64,000 bases of DNA from Valencia hispanica (Eukaryota > Chordata > Actinopteri > Cyprinodontiformes > Valenciidae): contig OY747709.1 in NCBI GenBank assembly GCA_963556495.2, positions 55,767,400 through 55,831,399 of the forward strand, written 5' to 3'. This document shows positions 43,578 through 55,695 of this stretch, in pieces. The notes under the pieces are model-generated. The model ran no database searches, was not told the DNA's origin, and saw only the letters and a program-made list of their open reading frames with translations. Made by a program: the position numbers and the translations under genes. Position 1 is the first letter of the stretch. Each line of letters starts with the position of its first letter.

Positions 43578-44009
43578 GATTGAATTAATGTCACAGATGT
43601 TTGTTTATCATATAAAACCTCAGTTATGCCTGATGCAGAGGTTAATAAACCAAATATGTCGTTATTGTGGGAAAATAAACCTCAGATAAACACTCTGCTT
43701 GTTTCCTGCTGTTTTATCTATTCAGTTCCCATCAGAGCATACATGAGCTAACATCAGAATATACAGACCCTTTACAAAAAATTAGAAGACCATGGAAAAG
43801 TTTATTTCCATAATTCCATTCAAAACGTTAAACTTCCATAGATTATAGATTTAGGGCCCACAACTTAAACGATTTCAAGTATTTAGTTGTTTATTTGTAC
43901 ATAATTTGGGCTTCCAGCTCATAAAACCCACAAAAACAGGAATTCAAAAAATTGGAATACCGTAAAGAAATCAGCCCAAATTTTACAGAGCATGAATGTT
44001 TTAAACTGA

Positions 44010-44418
44010 GTGTCTCACAAGACTCATCTACTAAACTCAAAGCACCTGCACAGGTTTTCCCAGGTGTCATTAAATGGCTTCACTTTGGTTCAATTGTCTG
44101 TTAGGTTCAATATTGGGAAGACTGCAGACTTGACAACTGGACATAAGACCATCATTGATACCCTCCAAAGGATGAGTAAGCCACAAAACTTTATAGCTAA
44201 GGAGGCTGGCTGGTCACAGAGTGCTGGGTCCAAGCATATCAATGGAAAGTCTAGTGCGAGGACAAAATGTGGCAGGAGAAGATGCACCGGCAGAAGAGCT
44301 GACCGTGGGCTTCAGCGGATTATCAAACAGAGAAGATTCATGAATCTTTGGAATGAGGCGGGAGTCACAGCTTCAAAAACCACCACATTGAGACGCATCC
44401 GGTAGATGGGCTACAACT
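44010..44418 (+). pseudogene. Tc1 transposase, N-terminal half
   Basis: Frame: TTGHKTIIDTLQRM, AKEAGWSQSAGSKHI (helix-turn-helix), KCGRRRCTGRRADRGLQRIIKQRRF and AGVTASKTTTLRRI, then MGYN, where the hAT element interrupts. Its continuation is at 51105. One stop precedes MGYN. Confidence 0.85.
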
Positions 44419-45146
44419 AGGGTGACCAGATCCCACTTCATCAAATGTGGGACGAAGACACATTCATGTGGGACAATGCGAGATTCTAATGCATTGAGAA
44501 AAAAGCCTATAATAAGTTTAAAAAACACTTTCTACCCTGCTTTTTAGCTCTAATATTACTATTAAAACAAAACATTTGATTTAAATTCTACTTTCTCATG
44601 TGCTGTCATAAGCAAACACCAAAAACTTCATACTATTTCACAGTTCCTCTCAAGTTACCCTACCTTAAATATGTGCAATCAAACAGAATAACCAGCCAAG
44701 GCTTTCATTGTTCTTTCAACTGTTCTTTAATGTGCTTTAAAAGGACTGAGCTTGTATACATTTCAACCAAGAAAACCACAGTAAGACTCCAAACACCATG
44801 AAATGTGTTTGTTGTAGTACGACATACTTAATCCACATTTTGAAGTATAAGAACTGAAGTATGCTACATTTAGATCATAGGCTGATTATCTGAACAAACT
44901 TACTACAATATGAGCTCATCTCACTCAGCTCAGAATCCCTAACCACACAAAATATTTTTTTTTCCACAACATAACTATATATTTCTCTCTCACCCTTAAC
45001 ACCTTCCTAACTTTCTTCTATTTTTCTCTTTCTTATATCTCTGCTTCTGGATTTTCAATCAGGCAACCCCAAGTACAAACTGATAAGGGACTTGTGTTTA
45101 TCTGTTTCTATGGTGACATGCACTTTCCAACTTTAGTCTCACAACT

Positions 45147-46203
45147 ATGGCTACTCTAACATTTGTCACATGGAATGTTCATGGAGCTGGCACTAGAGAG
45201 AAAAGAGTTAAGATTTTTAACCAGCTTAAAAAGTTGAAGTCAGATGTCGTCTTATTCCAAGAAATCCATAAATCTACCTCAGCTGCAGATAATCTTAAAT
45301 ATCCTGAGTTTCCTAATGTGTTTTATGCATACTTTAACTCTAGACAAAGAGGAGTAGCAATATTAATAAATGTTAATTTTACAGTAATAGATACAATTAC
45401 AGATCCAGAGGGTAGATTTATTGTAGTAAAACTATCCATACATAACCCAAAGTTAAGTATTGTCAGAATATATGGTCCAAATGTTGACGACCCCTCATTC
45501 TTTCATTCCTTCTTCATTGAATTGTTCGTTTCTTCTTGGGGGTGACCTCAACTTTGGTTTAAATGAAGAAATAGACAGGCTCAGCACAGCAGGGACTCAG
45601 CGCAGCTGGAAATCTATAGATATAGTTAAACAGTACATGACGGATTATGGACTTCGCGATGCATGGCGATCTCTTCACCCCAACAACAGAAAGTATACTT
45701 TCTTCTCAAATGTCCACCATTCATATTCTCGACTGGATTATTTGTTAGTCAGCAGCTCACTGTTGACTGACATTTCAGACACTGAGATACACCCTATAGC
45801 TTTTAGCGATCATGCTCCTTTTTCTCTAACTATAGTAAATAAAAAAGAAACGCTTCCAAGCAAAAATTGGAGATTTTATATATCATTACTTAAAGATAAA
45901 GAATTTATTAAATATTTCGAAAAAGAGTGGGCTTCTTATTTGGTATATAATGACCTACCTGGTACGTCACCATACATCCTTTGGGAGGCAGGGAAAGCTG
46001 TGCTTAGAGGTAAAATAATCTCATTCTCATCAAATAAAAATAAAATAAAACAAAAACGTATTCAGGAATTAGAAGAAATTATTAATTCATTAGAAGCTTC
46101 TCTAGATGAGGAGAGACAAGGCAAAATCCGTAAAGCAAAGCTAGATTTAAATGAAATTATTAATAAACAGACCCAGTTCTTATTTCAAAGACTTAGGATA
46201 TAA
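45147..46203 (+). pseudogene. Tx1/L1 ORF2: APE endonuclease
   Basis: ATG at 45147 starts MATLTFVTWNVHGAG. Motifs are LFQEIH, RGVAILIN, YGPNVDD, then (after a +1 frameshift near 45540) LGGDLNFGLNEEIDR, SRLDYLLVSSSL and SDHAPFSLTI, covering the catalytic Asn, Glu, Asp and His positions. A linker rich in Lys/Glu runs to the TAA at 46203. Confidence 0.9.
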
Positions 46204-46204
46204 A

Positions 46205-48871
46205 ACTTTGAACAAGGTAATAAATCAGGTAGATTTTTGGCTAACCAGCTTAAAATTTATAAAGAAAAAACAACTATATCTGCTATTAAAGATCAGACTG
46301 GGAATACAGTATATGATCCTGGAAGAATAAAAAACACCTTTTAAAGAATTTTACAAGGCTTTATACTCACCAGAGATAAACCCATCAGATCATGAAATTG
46401 AAAAATTTTTGGATAACATAACACTACCTAAATTATCTGACAGTCAAGCGATGGCCCTGGATTCACCACTAACAGCGGCTGAACTCCAGGAGGCCCTCCA
46501 AGGCATGCCCAATAAAAAGGCTCCAGGCCCAGATGGATTTCCAGCAAAGTTCTGTAAAGAATTCTGGAATATTCTGGCACCAACGTTCCACAGGATGCTG
46601 CAGGAAACCAAGGAAAATGTCCGACTTCCACCAAATATGAATTCTAACTACATTAGTCTTCTACTAAAATCAGGTAACGACCCTTTGTTTCCCAACAGCT
46701 ATCGTCCCATATCCCTCATTAATGTTGATCTTAAAATAATCTGCAAAGCCCTCGCAAAAAGGATAAAGAAAGTAACTCCTCTTATAATACATCCTGATCA
46801 AACAGGTTTTATAAAAGGGAGACCTTCATCCACAAATTCACGTTGATTAATAGATTTGATAGATTTTATTTTTTTTACTGTAAAACCATTGAAACTAATA
46901 TATTATCTCTAGATGCAGAAAAAGCATTTGGTAGAGTTAACTGGAAATTCTTATTTGCAACCTTACATAAATTTGACTTTGGAAAGTCTTTTATAAACTG
47001 GTTGAAAATATTATACAGTTCACCAACAGCATGTATCAGGACAAATAACCAAACATCATCTAGGTTTTATCTTCAGAGAGGTACCAGGCAGGGATGTCCT
47101 CTCTCTCCCTCCCTATTTGCTATTTTTATTTAACCACTAGCTGCAGCAATCAGGCAAACTAACAATATTAAAGGCATAAAATGCAATAACATAGAGCATA
47201 AAATCAGTCTTTATGCAGATGATGTATTACTTTTTCTTCAGCATTCACAAACCTCTTTCTCTCAGGTAATCGGGTTGATAAACTCTTACTCAAATGTTTC
47301 AGATTATTCTATAAATTGGTTAAAATCTACAGTTCTTTCAATCAATTGTTCTGTCCAGAATCCAATTAATACACAACTGCAATCAGGGAATATTACTTAT
47401 TTAGGTATCAATGTCTCACCAAGCTGGCAGAGTTAAGAAAGCTAAACTACATTCCACTTTTAAAAAAAGTAAAAGATGATCTTGCTAGATGGAAATCCCT
47501 ACCCAAATCACTTATGGGAAGGTTTGCTTCAATAAAAATGATGGTTTTGCCCAGAATCAACTACTTATTCCCAATGATCCCAAATAAACCATCACTGGAT
47601 TGGTTTAGATTTCTGGACTCCTCTGTCTCTAAATTTCTTTTGAAAGATAAACCCCCATGTAACAGCTTAAAAACACTGCAGAAGACCAAAGATAAAGGAG
47701 GCCTCGATCTACCGAACTTTAATCATTATTTCTTAGCCAACAGGCTCCAATACATCTCAGAATGGTTAAAACATAGCTACCTAGATGAGACCTGGATAGA
47801 CGTAGAACAGACACTATGCAATAAGATAAAACTTTCAGACCTACCATTTATTAGCTCAAAAATACGACAAATGACATGAATGCTTTAAAAGCATAAATAT
47901 CAGCTCCTCTCTGACAGCATGGTGGGAGTTTCTAAAAATGGCAGAGTCCACAATAATCCCATGCAGACGTACACCCATCTGGAATATCCCCGACATCTTG
48001 CAAAAAAAATGTATACGTTTTCCAAACTGGAGGTGCAATGGAATTGAATACCTGGGACATTTATTTGAAGGAACAGACTTTATCCCATTTAATACATTAA
48101 TTGCACAATATGGAATTAATAAATACAAATTCTTAGAATATCAACAAATTAAATCTATTATAAAAGGTACATTTAGGCTCAATATAGGAGAAGTACAAAT
48201 CCCAGCTAGATTTTTAGATTTCCTTAACCTCAAACAACCCCCCCCCCCCCCCCCAACCCCAAATTGCTGTCTAAAATATATAAAACTTTATCTACATTAG
48301 ATGAATCAATAGCCATCCTTATTTCAAAATGGGAGGTTGATTTATCAGTCAGCTTTGACCAAAACGTCTGGTCTCAGATATGTTTAAGAGGCTTTAAAAT
48401 AACAAAAAATCCTAATTTACAATTAATACAATACAAAATCCTTCATAGAGTACACTATACAGGTCAACGGATGTTTAGGAAGGGTTTTACGTCGTCTAAT
48501 ACCTGCTTACAATGCACAAGCAATATACCAGATACTTATATTCATGCGCTTTGGTTCTGTCCACCCGTTAAGAAATTTTGGTGCCAGATATGTGAGGACT
48601 TATCAAAGTGTCTGAAATGTAATATTTCACTTTCTCCCTGAGTTTGCTTGCTAGGAAATTTAAATGATGTCACCATGGACACAAAGTCAGTTCTAATGGT
48701 TCACATTGCCTTATGCATCGCTAAGAGAACTATCCTCCTGAACTGGAAAAAAAGGCTCTTAATATTAATGAGTATAGAGATCTCTTGTTGGACCACATTG
48801 GTCTTGAGACGGCCTCTGGCTCCATATCTGATCAATCTCTCTGGGCTCCTTTGATCGGATCCATCACCTAG
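46205..48871 (+). pseudogene. Tx1/L1 ORF2: reverse transcriptase and C-terminal domain
   Basis: RT motifs in order: NKKAPGPDGFPAKFCKEFW, SYRPISLINVDLKIICKALAKRI, HPDQTGFIKGRPSS, LSLDAEKAFGRVNW, GTRQGCPLSPSLFAI and SLYADDVLLFL (47205-47240), so the catalytic YADD remains. The C-terminal part contains KGGLDLPNFNHYFLANRLQYI and a cysteine block (CLQCTSNIPDTYIHALWFCP). Frameshifts occur near 46320, 46846, 47135, 47440 and at a C run at 48238-48255. It ends SDQSLWAPLIGSIT, TAG at 48869-48871. Confidence 0.9.
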
Positions 48872-50550
48872 TAGGGGTGGGGGGCCCTTGGTTTTGTCGT
48901 GTGGGATACTGTTGCTGATATGGGGGTCTTGGAATTGGGGGCATCTTGGGGTCTTTGGGGGTGGGATCACTGGGTGGATGGGGCGCTGATGTCGTGGCCC
49001 CAACCTGGGGTTGGGCTTTGGTGGCTTTGGGTGGTAACTCTTGACGGGTGCATGCTGTGCCTTAGGGGGGTTACACTGGCGGACATGGGTTACTGGCTGG
49101 TGGCCGTGCTGCGCCTGGGTAGGCTCTGGGGTGGGCCTAGGGGCTCGGGGCTCTGCGCCCCCTTGCTGTAGTCCTGGCTGGGGGTCGGCCGGTGTGGGGT
49201 CAGGGCCGGCCGGTGGCCGGCATATGCTCCCACCTCTCTCTTTTTCTCTGGGCCGATTGTCATCGCCGGTTCCTGTATGGCGTCTCGCCTTGTTTTTTTG
49301 TTGGGGCGTCTGGCTGGTGGTTGGGTTGCGGCGGCTGGGCAGCGTTTCTGGGCCTGATCAGTCTTTTTCACACAGGTCTTGACTCCTGGGTCTTGGTCTT
49401 TGTGCGCTGCGGGGTGCTGGGGTTGGGCGTTTGGCCAGGGTTGGTTGTACTTGCCAGTGGACTGGCTGGGTAGTGGGAGCCCAGGGCTTGTGGGCGGGGC
49501 GCTGGGTTTGATTGCTTGCCATTGAACAGCAGTGGTCGCTCCGCAAAGGCTGTGTATCGGCCAGGGAATGGGGGTGGCGGATGTTGGCCTGGTGGGTCGG
49601 CCGCCCGGGGCATCAGTTTGCTCCTTGTCTGGGCAGGTATGTCGCCGTGGTTTTGGGCGCGGGGACCTTTGATACGCAGGCGGCGCTAGGGGCCTCACTT
49701 GCTGGCTGGATGACTGTTGCTACCTAGCGACGGGTGCTCTCCCCCTATGGGGTGCACTTGGATGGGGGGGAGGGGTGTGCGGGAGGAGGGGGGCTGAACT
49801 CAACCTGGGTGTCTAGTGTCTTTTGTGTTCTGATAGTAGAGCGAATGTCAGGGTGGGTTTAGTTCTCCTTCTGGGATGGGGCTGGGGGGACTGCCTTGGG
49901 GTCCGTGGGGCTTGGTGGTGCTGTGGCCGTGGGTCCCGGGTTGAACGTGCCAAGGCCTTGCTCCCCTGGTGGATTCTGGTGAACAGCGGTGCCAATCGGG
50001 GCCAGTGGGGGAGCTGGCTCCCTGGGAAGCATTTGTTTCCCAGTCTTTCCATCCCCGAACATCTCTGTCCACCCACTCCATCACTTTACTACTCATATAG
50101 GGTCTTGGGGCATGGGCACATCACTGGGGTGCGAGGAGTCCGTTTTTGTGTGGTGTGGTTGTGTAGTTCTTAGTTCACAATGTTTGGTTTGTGTTGTTTT
50201 TTTTGTTTTTTTTCTCTCTCTCTCTGCTGTCCTGTGGGTATGGAGGCAGACTTCCATGTTTACTTGTGTTTTCTTTGTTCCCCTTCCTCTCTTGTATTTT
50301 TAACTCACCCTCTCTCTTGACTTTTTGTTTCCTACCTCTCTTCTTCATCTTCTTTCTTTCTTCCCCTTTATTTTCCCTCTCCGTGTCCATAACATCAGAA
50401 AATAAAACCCACAGCAATTCAAAATAAACATTTCTCACACATATATATCAACTGGAGTGCTATAGCAAAAGCTGTAGTGCTCCGCTTGTGAAAGTAAATC
50501 TGTTGGGCTTTGTACTCAGACACCAATTCTGAGCTCCACACTGCCAGACA
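48872..50550 (+). other. LINE 3' UTR: G-rich 1.2 kb then CT-rich tail
   Basis: From 48872 to about 50100 the plus strand is strongly G-rich with many GGGG runs. Long open frames on both strands there, up to 202 codons, reflect composition. From 50160 a CT-rich segment and a conserved terminus match 100-497. Confidence 0.8.
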
Positions 50551-51104
50551 GGACACGTAAAAAAAAGAAATGTATTGTAATTATCTGTATTTACTGGACA
50601 ACGCCACCTAGTGGTATGAAACGAACCACAGGTTTTAAAATAAAGCAAAGCATAAAGCCATAATTAAATTAAAATTGAAGACTGGAGAGAACAGAAACTT
50701 ATAATGAACACAAAATAAAAATTTCCGCAATGTACTTTTAGTACCAAGGAGAGCGCTAGGCTGAAATTTAAGGTTTGTCCATAATGTCTTTCAGTTTTAG
50801 CCGCAGTCACGTCTTTGTCCTCCTCCATGCTCAGGCTACCATTTCTTTTTTTCTCTTTTGTTTGCTTTGTTAGTGTGCGTGCTCTGCACCTGCATAAAAG
50901 TCTAGACTCCTAGTTTGATTGACAGCCCTCGCTGCTCTCATCTCGCCAGACATGCAGTTTGTAAATGAAACATTTAAAACAAAAAAGGGGAGTTTCTTAA
51001 TAATAGCGGGACAATGTCTCAATTCGCGGGACGTGTGTACAAAATAATGGAAATGCGGGACTGTCCTGCACAAATCGGGATATCTGGCCACCCTAGCTAG
51101 AACT

Positions 51105-51960
51105 ATCGGGTTCCTCGGGTCAAACCACTTCTGAGCCTGAGCCAACGTAGGAAGCGTCTCAACTGGACCAAGGAGATAAAGGACTGGAATGTTGGCCAGT
51201 GGTCCAAGGTCCTCTTTTCAGATGAAAGTAAAGTGTATCTTTCATTCAGGAATCAAGGTCCAAGGGTTTGGAGGAAGATTGGTGAGAAACAGAACCCTAG
51301 CTGCTTGAGGTCCAGTGTGAAATATCCACAGTCAGTCATGATTTAGGGTGTAATGTCCTGTGCAGGTGTTGGTAGGCTCTGCTATCTTAAATCCAAGGTC
51401 ACGCATCAGTCTACCAGAATGTTTTAGAGGACATCATGACAGGATCTGTATGGAGATGCAGATTTCATCTTCCAGCAGGACCTGGCCCCTGCCCATACCA
51501 CCAAAACCTGGTTTGATGCCCATTCCATCACAGTGCTTGACTGGCCAGCAAACTCACCGGACCTAAACCCCATTGAGAATCTATGAGGTATTATCAAGAG
51601 GAAAATGAGGGGCACCAGACCCAAAAACAAAGAAGAACTGACAGCAAGCACCAAGGAAATCTGAGCTTCCATAACTCCCAGGCAATGCCACAGGCTGATG
51701 GCCTCAAAGCCACAGGCTGATGGCCTCAATGCCACAGGCTGATGGCCTCAATGTCACAGGCTGATGGCCTCAATGCCACAGGCTGATGGCCTCAATGCCA
51801 CTGGCTGATGGCCTCAATGCCACAGGCTGATGGCCTCAATGCCACAGGCTGATGGCCTCAATGCCACAGGCTGATGGCCTCAATGCCACAGGCTGATGGC
51901 CTCAATGCCACGGCGCATCGAGGCAGTGATTAAGGCAAAGGGATTCCCTACCAAGTATTG
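51105..51960 (+). pseudogene. Tc1 transposase, C-terminal half
   Basis: Continues RVPRVKP..., LNWTKEIKDWNVGQWSKVLFSDESK (first Asp), [30 protein letters not shown] (second Asp), [19 protein letters not shown] (Glu), KRKMRGTRPK and EELTASTKEI. The last helix (CHRLMASMP) is expanded by a 22-bp repeat array, then RRIEAVIKAKGFPTKY ends near 51960. Several stops are present. Confidence 0.9.
51693..51912. repeat. 22-bp tandem array, 10 units, in the Tc1 transposase
   Basis: GGCTGATGGCCTCAATGCCACA starts at 51693, 51715, 51737, 51759, 51781, 51803, 51825, 51847, 51869 and 51891, with very few changes. It is an expansion of the codons for CHRLMASMP. Confidence 0.97.
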
Positions 51961-52333
51961 AAGATTGGCATATCCAAGTACCATAGTTTGACTGATTTGA
52001 TGTGATACTAATTTCTTTCTTTTTTTCTGCAAAAACTGAGAAGTAAATGGTGATTTGTTCACAGTTTTATAATGTTTTAAATTTCCTGTTTTAAGTTCCT
52101 GTTTTATGAGCTGGAAGCCCAAATTATGTACAAACAAAAAACTAAATACTTGTAATTGTTTAAATTGTGGGCCCTGATTCTATAATCTATGGAAGTTTAA
52201 CATTTTGAATGGGATTATGAAAACAAATAAACTTTTCCATGATATTCAAATTTTCTGGAAAGGGTCTGAATGTGTATAATGTGAAACAGAGTCAAAATTG
52301 CATGTTCAAACCGAGATGGCCGACTTTCTGTGC

Positions 52334-52339
52334 ATCTGG

Positions 52340-52379
<40 letters not shown>
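52334..52379. repeat. (TA)n microsatellite
   Basis: About 23 TA units. Confidence 0.95.
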
Positions 52380-52382
<3 letters not shown>

Positions 52383-52569
52383 CCGAGTCGAGTCCAAGTC
52401 ATTTGATTTTAAATATCTGCCGATGCCGAGTCTCGTTCCTTCTGGAAAGCATTAAAATAATGTAAAGAAAAAGGACAACACATCCCAGTTGTCCTTTTAG
52501 GTTTATTTTTTAAAAGTATGTATATGATGCTCTACTGTGTGAGATTTGCTGCAGTGTTGTGCATGCAGG

Positions 52570-53206
52570 ATCACACGTCAATAAAACTTGGGTCGACCCA
52601 TTTTGCAGTAAAGCTTAGCAGTGACATCGGACAAACAGATAAACTCCACAGGTCCGTGTGGTAACCCCAAAAACAGACACCTTTAATACAAGAACTAGCA
52701 GGTCGTCATGTAGCGTGTTGTAAACGCCCGGCAGAGCTGTGTCTGTGAAGTAGTGATGAGAAGGAATCTCATACCGTGGCTTCAGGGAGAATGAGAAATC
52801 CAACGTTTGCAACCACAAACAGTGACTGGTCATCCAGTGTGACCACTCTGGCTGTGTTGGTTCTGATCTTTTTGACCTTTTCACTGTCCTTAGGTAATTT
52901 TTCCTTGTTTATTTAAAGTATCTTTTGGTGTCGGCTGGCTCAGTGTTTTTGTCAGGGTCCCGTATCATATTCTGTGTTGAATGCAGCTCAGTCTTTTCCA
53001 TCAAGTGAAACGCCCAATTTGCACACATTACATGTGGCTGCTGCTCTGCCGTCCGTTTTAAAATCTCTTACTCAGGATGAATTTAAAACGTCATGCTTGT
53101 TGTTTTATGAGGTTATGTCAGATAATTTCCACCCGATTCCGGTTATATAAAAATCACATGATCAGGCCTGATTTCCGATCACATGATCAGATTGGGACAT
53201 CCCTAG
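52570..53206 (-). pseudogene. hAT element relic with BED-finger and transposase fragment
   Basis: Minus strand: the end TAGGGATGTCCCAATCTGATC resembles hAT inverted ends. A BED-like piece (CNVCKLGVSLDGKD...AFNTEYD) is near 53030-52960. Then HYFTDTALPGVYNTLH, VSVFGVTTRTCGVY and a shifted TAKWVDPS (52780-52570) match the ZBED/hAT transposase segment before the first catalytic Asp. The left end and most of the gene are lost. Confidence 0.65.
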
Positions 53207-54009
53207 TAAATAGCTTCAGCTGCTAAGAAGCACAAGAAGAAGAACAAGGCAGTGTGACCGTTCTGCCTGGAAGTATTGAGTTAATTTGCCAAGGAGTGTA
53301 GAAGAGTTATTTGTTTATCATCACAGTGGATGCGCATGCCACCTAGCTGCAGAAATAGACGCTGGCCATTTTTAATTAGCTCCAGTTCAAATAATTATTT
53401 GCAATTTTCTAGCAGTTGCAGTGTTAATTAGCGATGTTAGCTCTTTTTTTAGCAAAGGCTGACCTGGTATAGAGTGAAAGCTGGAGATTGTTGCCTTGTT
53501 AATCATTGTTCCAGTCGCTTCTTTTGATCGCTGCCAGCCATAGACGTCTTTTGTTTGACTTGAAAGAGCGATGGAGTCCTATAGAACTCGCATGTTTTGT
53601 TGATTTTTGTCAGAGCGATTTGTGTAGTCAGCAGCTCAACAAGACATGATTACATCTCTTTCTGCAGACATGTGCAGTAGAGCAAGAAGTGACATAGAGC
53701 CATTATCCCTCTATAGAAGTGGAGCTGTATGGCGCTGCTTCGTGCTCACTCCCGTCTGCACCGTCACTTGTCCTTCTTGTGTATTTCAGGAAATCATTAT
53801 ATTCATTTTTATTGGAGGCAATAAGCAGCCATTTACAGCTCAGTTTGACACAGACAGTAACTGTCCACCCACCCCCATCCCCACCTCTACAATTGGCAAA
53901 CACGTATTCCAAAAAAAAAGAAACACAGCCCCAAATAAAATAAAAAGAAAACGTTGCTTTTAGTCGAGGGTGGGCACTGCACCCCAATGCCCGCCCATAT
54001 CGTAGGGGT
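53207..54009. other. No gene recognised
   Basis: A 105-codon frame at 53646-53963 has no recognised domain and is overlapped by a 94-codon frame on the other strand. Nothing else seen. Confidence 0.5.
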
Positions 54010-54225
54010 TACTCCAGGTAACTCAGATGTTGTGAATCAGAAGATGACATCATCATTTGGACTATCTCTAGATCATTTAACGACACAGGACCTAAACGTC
54101 AGATTTTAAGACTGTAATGAGAGGAAATATCTGAATAATCATCTGTCATTATTATGGTATTTAACAATTTAATGTCAGACAGAGAAAAAAAGTTCTGAGT
54201 GGCCTAATATGTTGCAAAGCAGGAG

Positions 54226-54735
54226 AATATTATCAGGAGTCTGAGTTGGTGGTTTGTGTGGCGGTTCTGAATCCCATTCAGTTGCACATGTTCCACACTG
54301 GGGGGCGCAGTGGAGGCACCTTACCTGTAAGTTCTCGCTGACACACCTTGAAATTATCTGGCTCATTGGAAGAAGGACAAGAAGATTGGGGAGCCAGCCA
54401 CGTTCACCTGAGTCAGTGTTAACACAAGCCCTCTGTGATTTCTTCTTTGCTTCTCCTGATTCCTGAAATGCTTCCCTGTTGTTCTCCTCTTCCAATGTTC
54501 ATTATCAGCTCAGTGATTCTGTTCCTAAGTTAGTTCCTCGGCTCATGTGTCCTACATGAAATATCCTGGATCAATCAACAACTGGCTGCCAGCATCCTCC
54601 TGCGTTCCATTCCGCTGAGCTCCAGCCTCCATCAGGACCAGGCTGCTCAATAAACAAACTCCTCGTTCAATAAACTTCTTACATTTTATTGCTCTCCTGG
54701 GAGTTCTCATGCATGTGGGTCAAACAATGACTTAA
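54226..54735 (+). mobile_element. Insertion relative to block B, LTR-like
   Basis: Defined by comparison: B reads GCAAAGCAAAAGCATAAATAACAT without it. The insert has GTGTGGCGGTTCTGAATCC near its start, paired CAATAAAC motifs near 54650-54675 and GTGGGTCAAACAATGAC at the end, a solo-LTR-like arrangement. No clear target duplication. Confidence 0.45.
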
Positions 54736-55061
54736 AAACATAACAAATATCTAACATACTAATACAAAACAATGCATAGATCACCTTTGATACATATACA
54801 TGAGAAATTATTAAATTATTTTTAGATATATTAACTTGAAGGAAATTCAATGCAGTTTATGGTTTTAAAATGTGAAAATAGTAACATTGACTAGGAAAAT
54901 GTTTTCCTATCACATTCCATCAGTACCTGTTACCTAGAATTATACGTCTTACATAAAATATGTGTTGCAGTTTTTTATATTTCAAATGATGGTTTCTAAG
55001 ATCAGGAACATAAAAAGTCGTCGAGCCAAAATTTAGCAGGTTGAGGGTTAAATGACACTGT

Positions 55062-55100
55062 TCAAGTCTTCTCAGCCTCGTTCAGCAAAGGCGAGTTTTC
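55062..55100 (-). CDS. Candidate terminal exon, ENSPLLNEAEKT* (hypothetical)
   Basis: GAATCTTTTTCAG on the minus strand precedes twelve codons and TGA. Homologous to 33712-33753 and 15750-15779. ENSPLL fits an acidic dileucine [DE]xxxL[LI] pattern, which could be chance. Confidence 0.45.
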   Translation of the reverse strand, partial: ENSPLLNEAEKT

Positions 55101-55695
55101 CTGAAAAAGATTCAAACAGGTAAATTAGAAAAATCAACAGATACAGAGTTGCTTCCTGTTATATTACAGTGCCGGATGAAGGGATGATCATAGATATTAT
55201 TATGGTTCTGCAGAGATGAAAGGAACCTGTCCTTACTGGAACCTATTTAACCATCTAGATGTTCTCCATGGTACTGACTCTATATCTAGAGCTAATGCCA
55301 GGAAGCTTGGTGTGAACTTTGACTAGGACATGTCTTTAAATTCCACATTAGACAGCTGTCCAGCTGTCTTACTTTTATTTCTGAAACATTGCATAACATT
55401 GAAATATAAGAAACAAGGAGCTGTTTTTGATTGACATTACTTTGCAGAATGATGTTAATTGAGCATCAGTTTAGACAAAGTTTGAAGTGAATAACAAGAT
55501 TTATGTTTCTATCTAGATTACTAATGATAGATGGATGGACTTTAAGTGCTGGTTTATTTAAACCGAAGGAGAAAAGAGCTTCTCAGAACAAAATGCATCT
55601 TATTCTTGTTTTTTTAAATAACATAAAGTACAGAATGAATTAGAATATATGTTATATTAATCGAATGTTGCAATGGAGGAAATAGATGGATTTAC

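Larger units (their letters stand above)
45100..50557 (+). mobile_element. Tx1/L1-like LINE inside the hAT element
   Basis: One ORF2 (45147-48871) with endonuclease, RT and C-terminal region is followed by a 1.7-kb 3' UTR and an A run at 50551-50557. No ORF1 is seen, so it is 5'-truncated near the ORF2 start. A copy of the tail is at 1-497. No convincing target duplication was found. Confidence 0.85.
44419..51096. mobile_element. hAT-like element inside the Tc1 transposase gene
   Basis: Left end AGGGTGACCAGATCCCAC and right end (complement) CTAGGGTGGCCAGATATCCCGA are inverted. They are flanked by CTACAACT (44411-44418) and CTAGAACT (51097-51104), an 8-bp duplication with one change. Deleting it with one repeat gives G-Y-N-Y-R-V-P-R-V in the Tc1 frame. 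No hAT transposase is visible in 44419-45100 or 50558-51096; the rest is the inserted LINE. Confidence 0.85.
43764..52268 (+). mobile_element. Tc1-like transposon enlarged by nested insertions
   Basis: The 5' end CAGACCCTTTACAAAAAATTAG and the 3' end (complement of CAGACCCTTTCCAGAAAATTT) are about 8.5 kb apart. Inverted repeats of roughly 200 bp share TTATTTGTACATAATTTGGGCTTCCAGC. TA precedes the 5' end; the 3' TA is changed to AA. A hAT element at 44419-51096 accounts for most of the length. Confidence 0.9.
54010..55690. repeat. Duplicated block C, left part (partners 33226-34110 and arm A)
   Basis: GAAGATGACATCATCAT...GACTAGGACATGTC aligns with 33226-34030 at lower identity than the A/B pair. 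Relative to B it carries an extra segment of about 510 bp (54226-54735) and lacks the L2 insertion. Confidence 0.8.

Noticed and set aside
48238..48255. C homopolymer as a programmed frameshift site in the LINE ORF2
   Set aside because: The ORF is broken at many other places, and homopolymer slippage or assembly error explains it more simply.
49090..49698. A 202-codon minus-strand frame in the G-rich region
   Set aside because: Pro/Arg/Thr-rich composition from the complement of G runs, overlapping frames on both strands, and location in a LINE 3' UTR.
51693..51912. Regular 22-bp repeats resembling a CRISPR array
   Set aside because: The units are directly adjacent without spacers and lie inside a transposase gene in a fish genome.
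53646..53963. 105-codon plus-strand frame
   Set aside because: No recognisable domain, overlapped by an equally long minus-strand frame, and no splice or promoter support.
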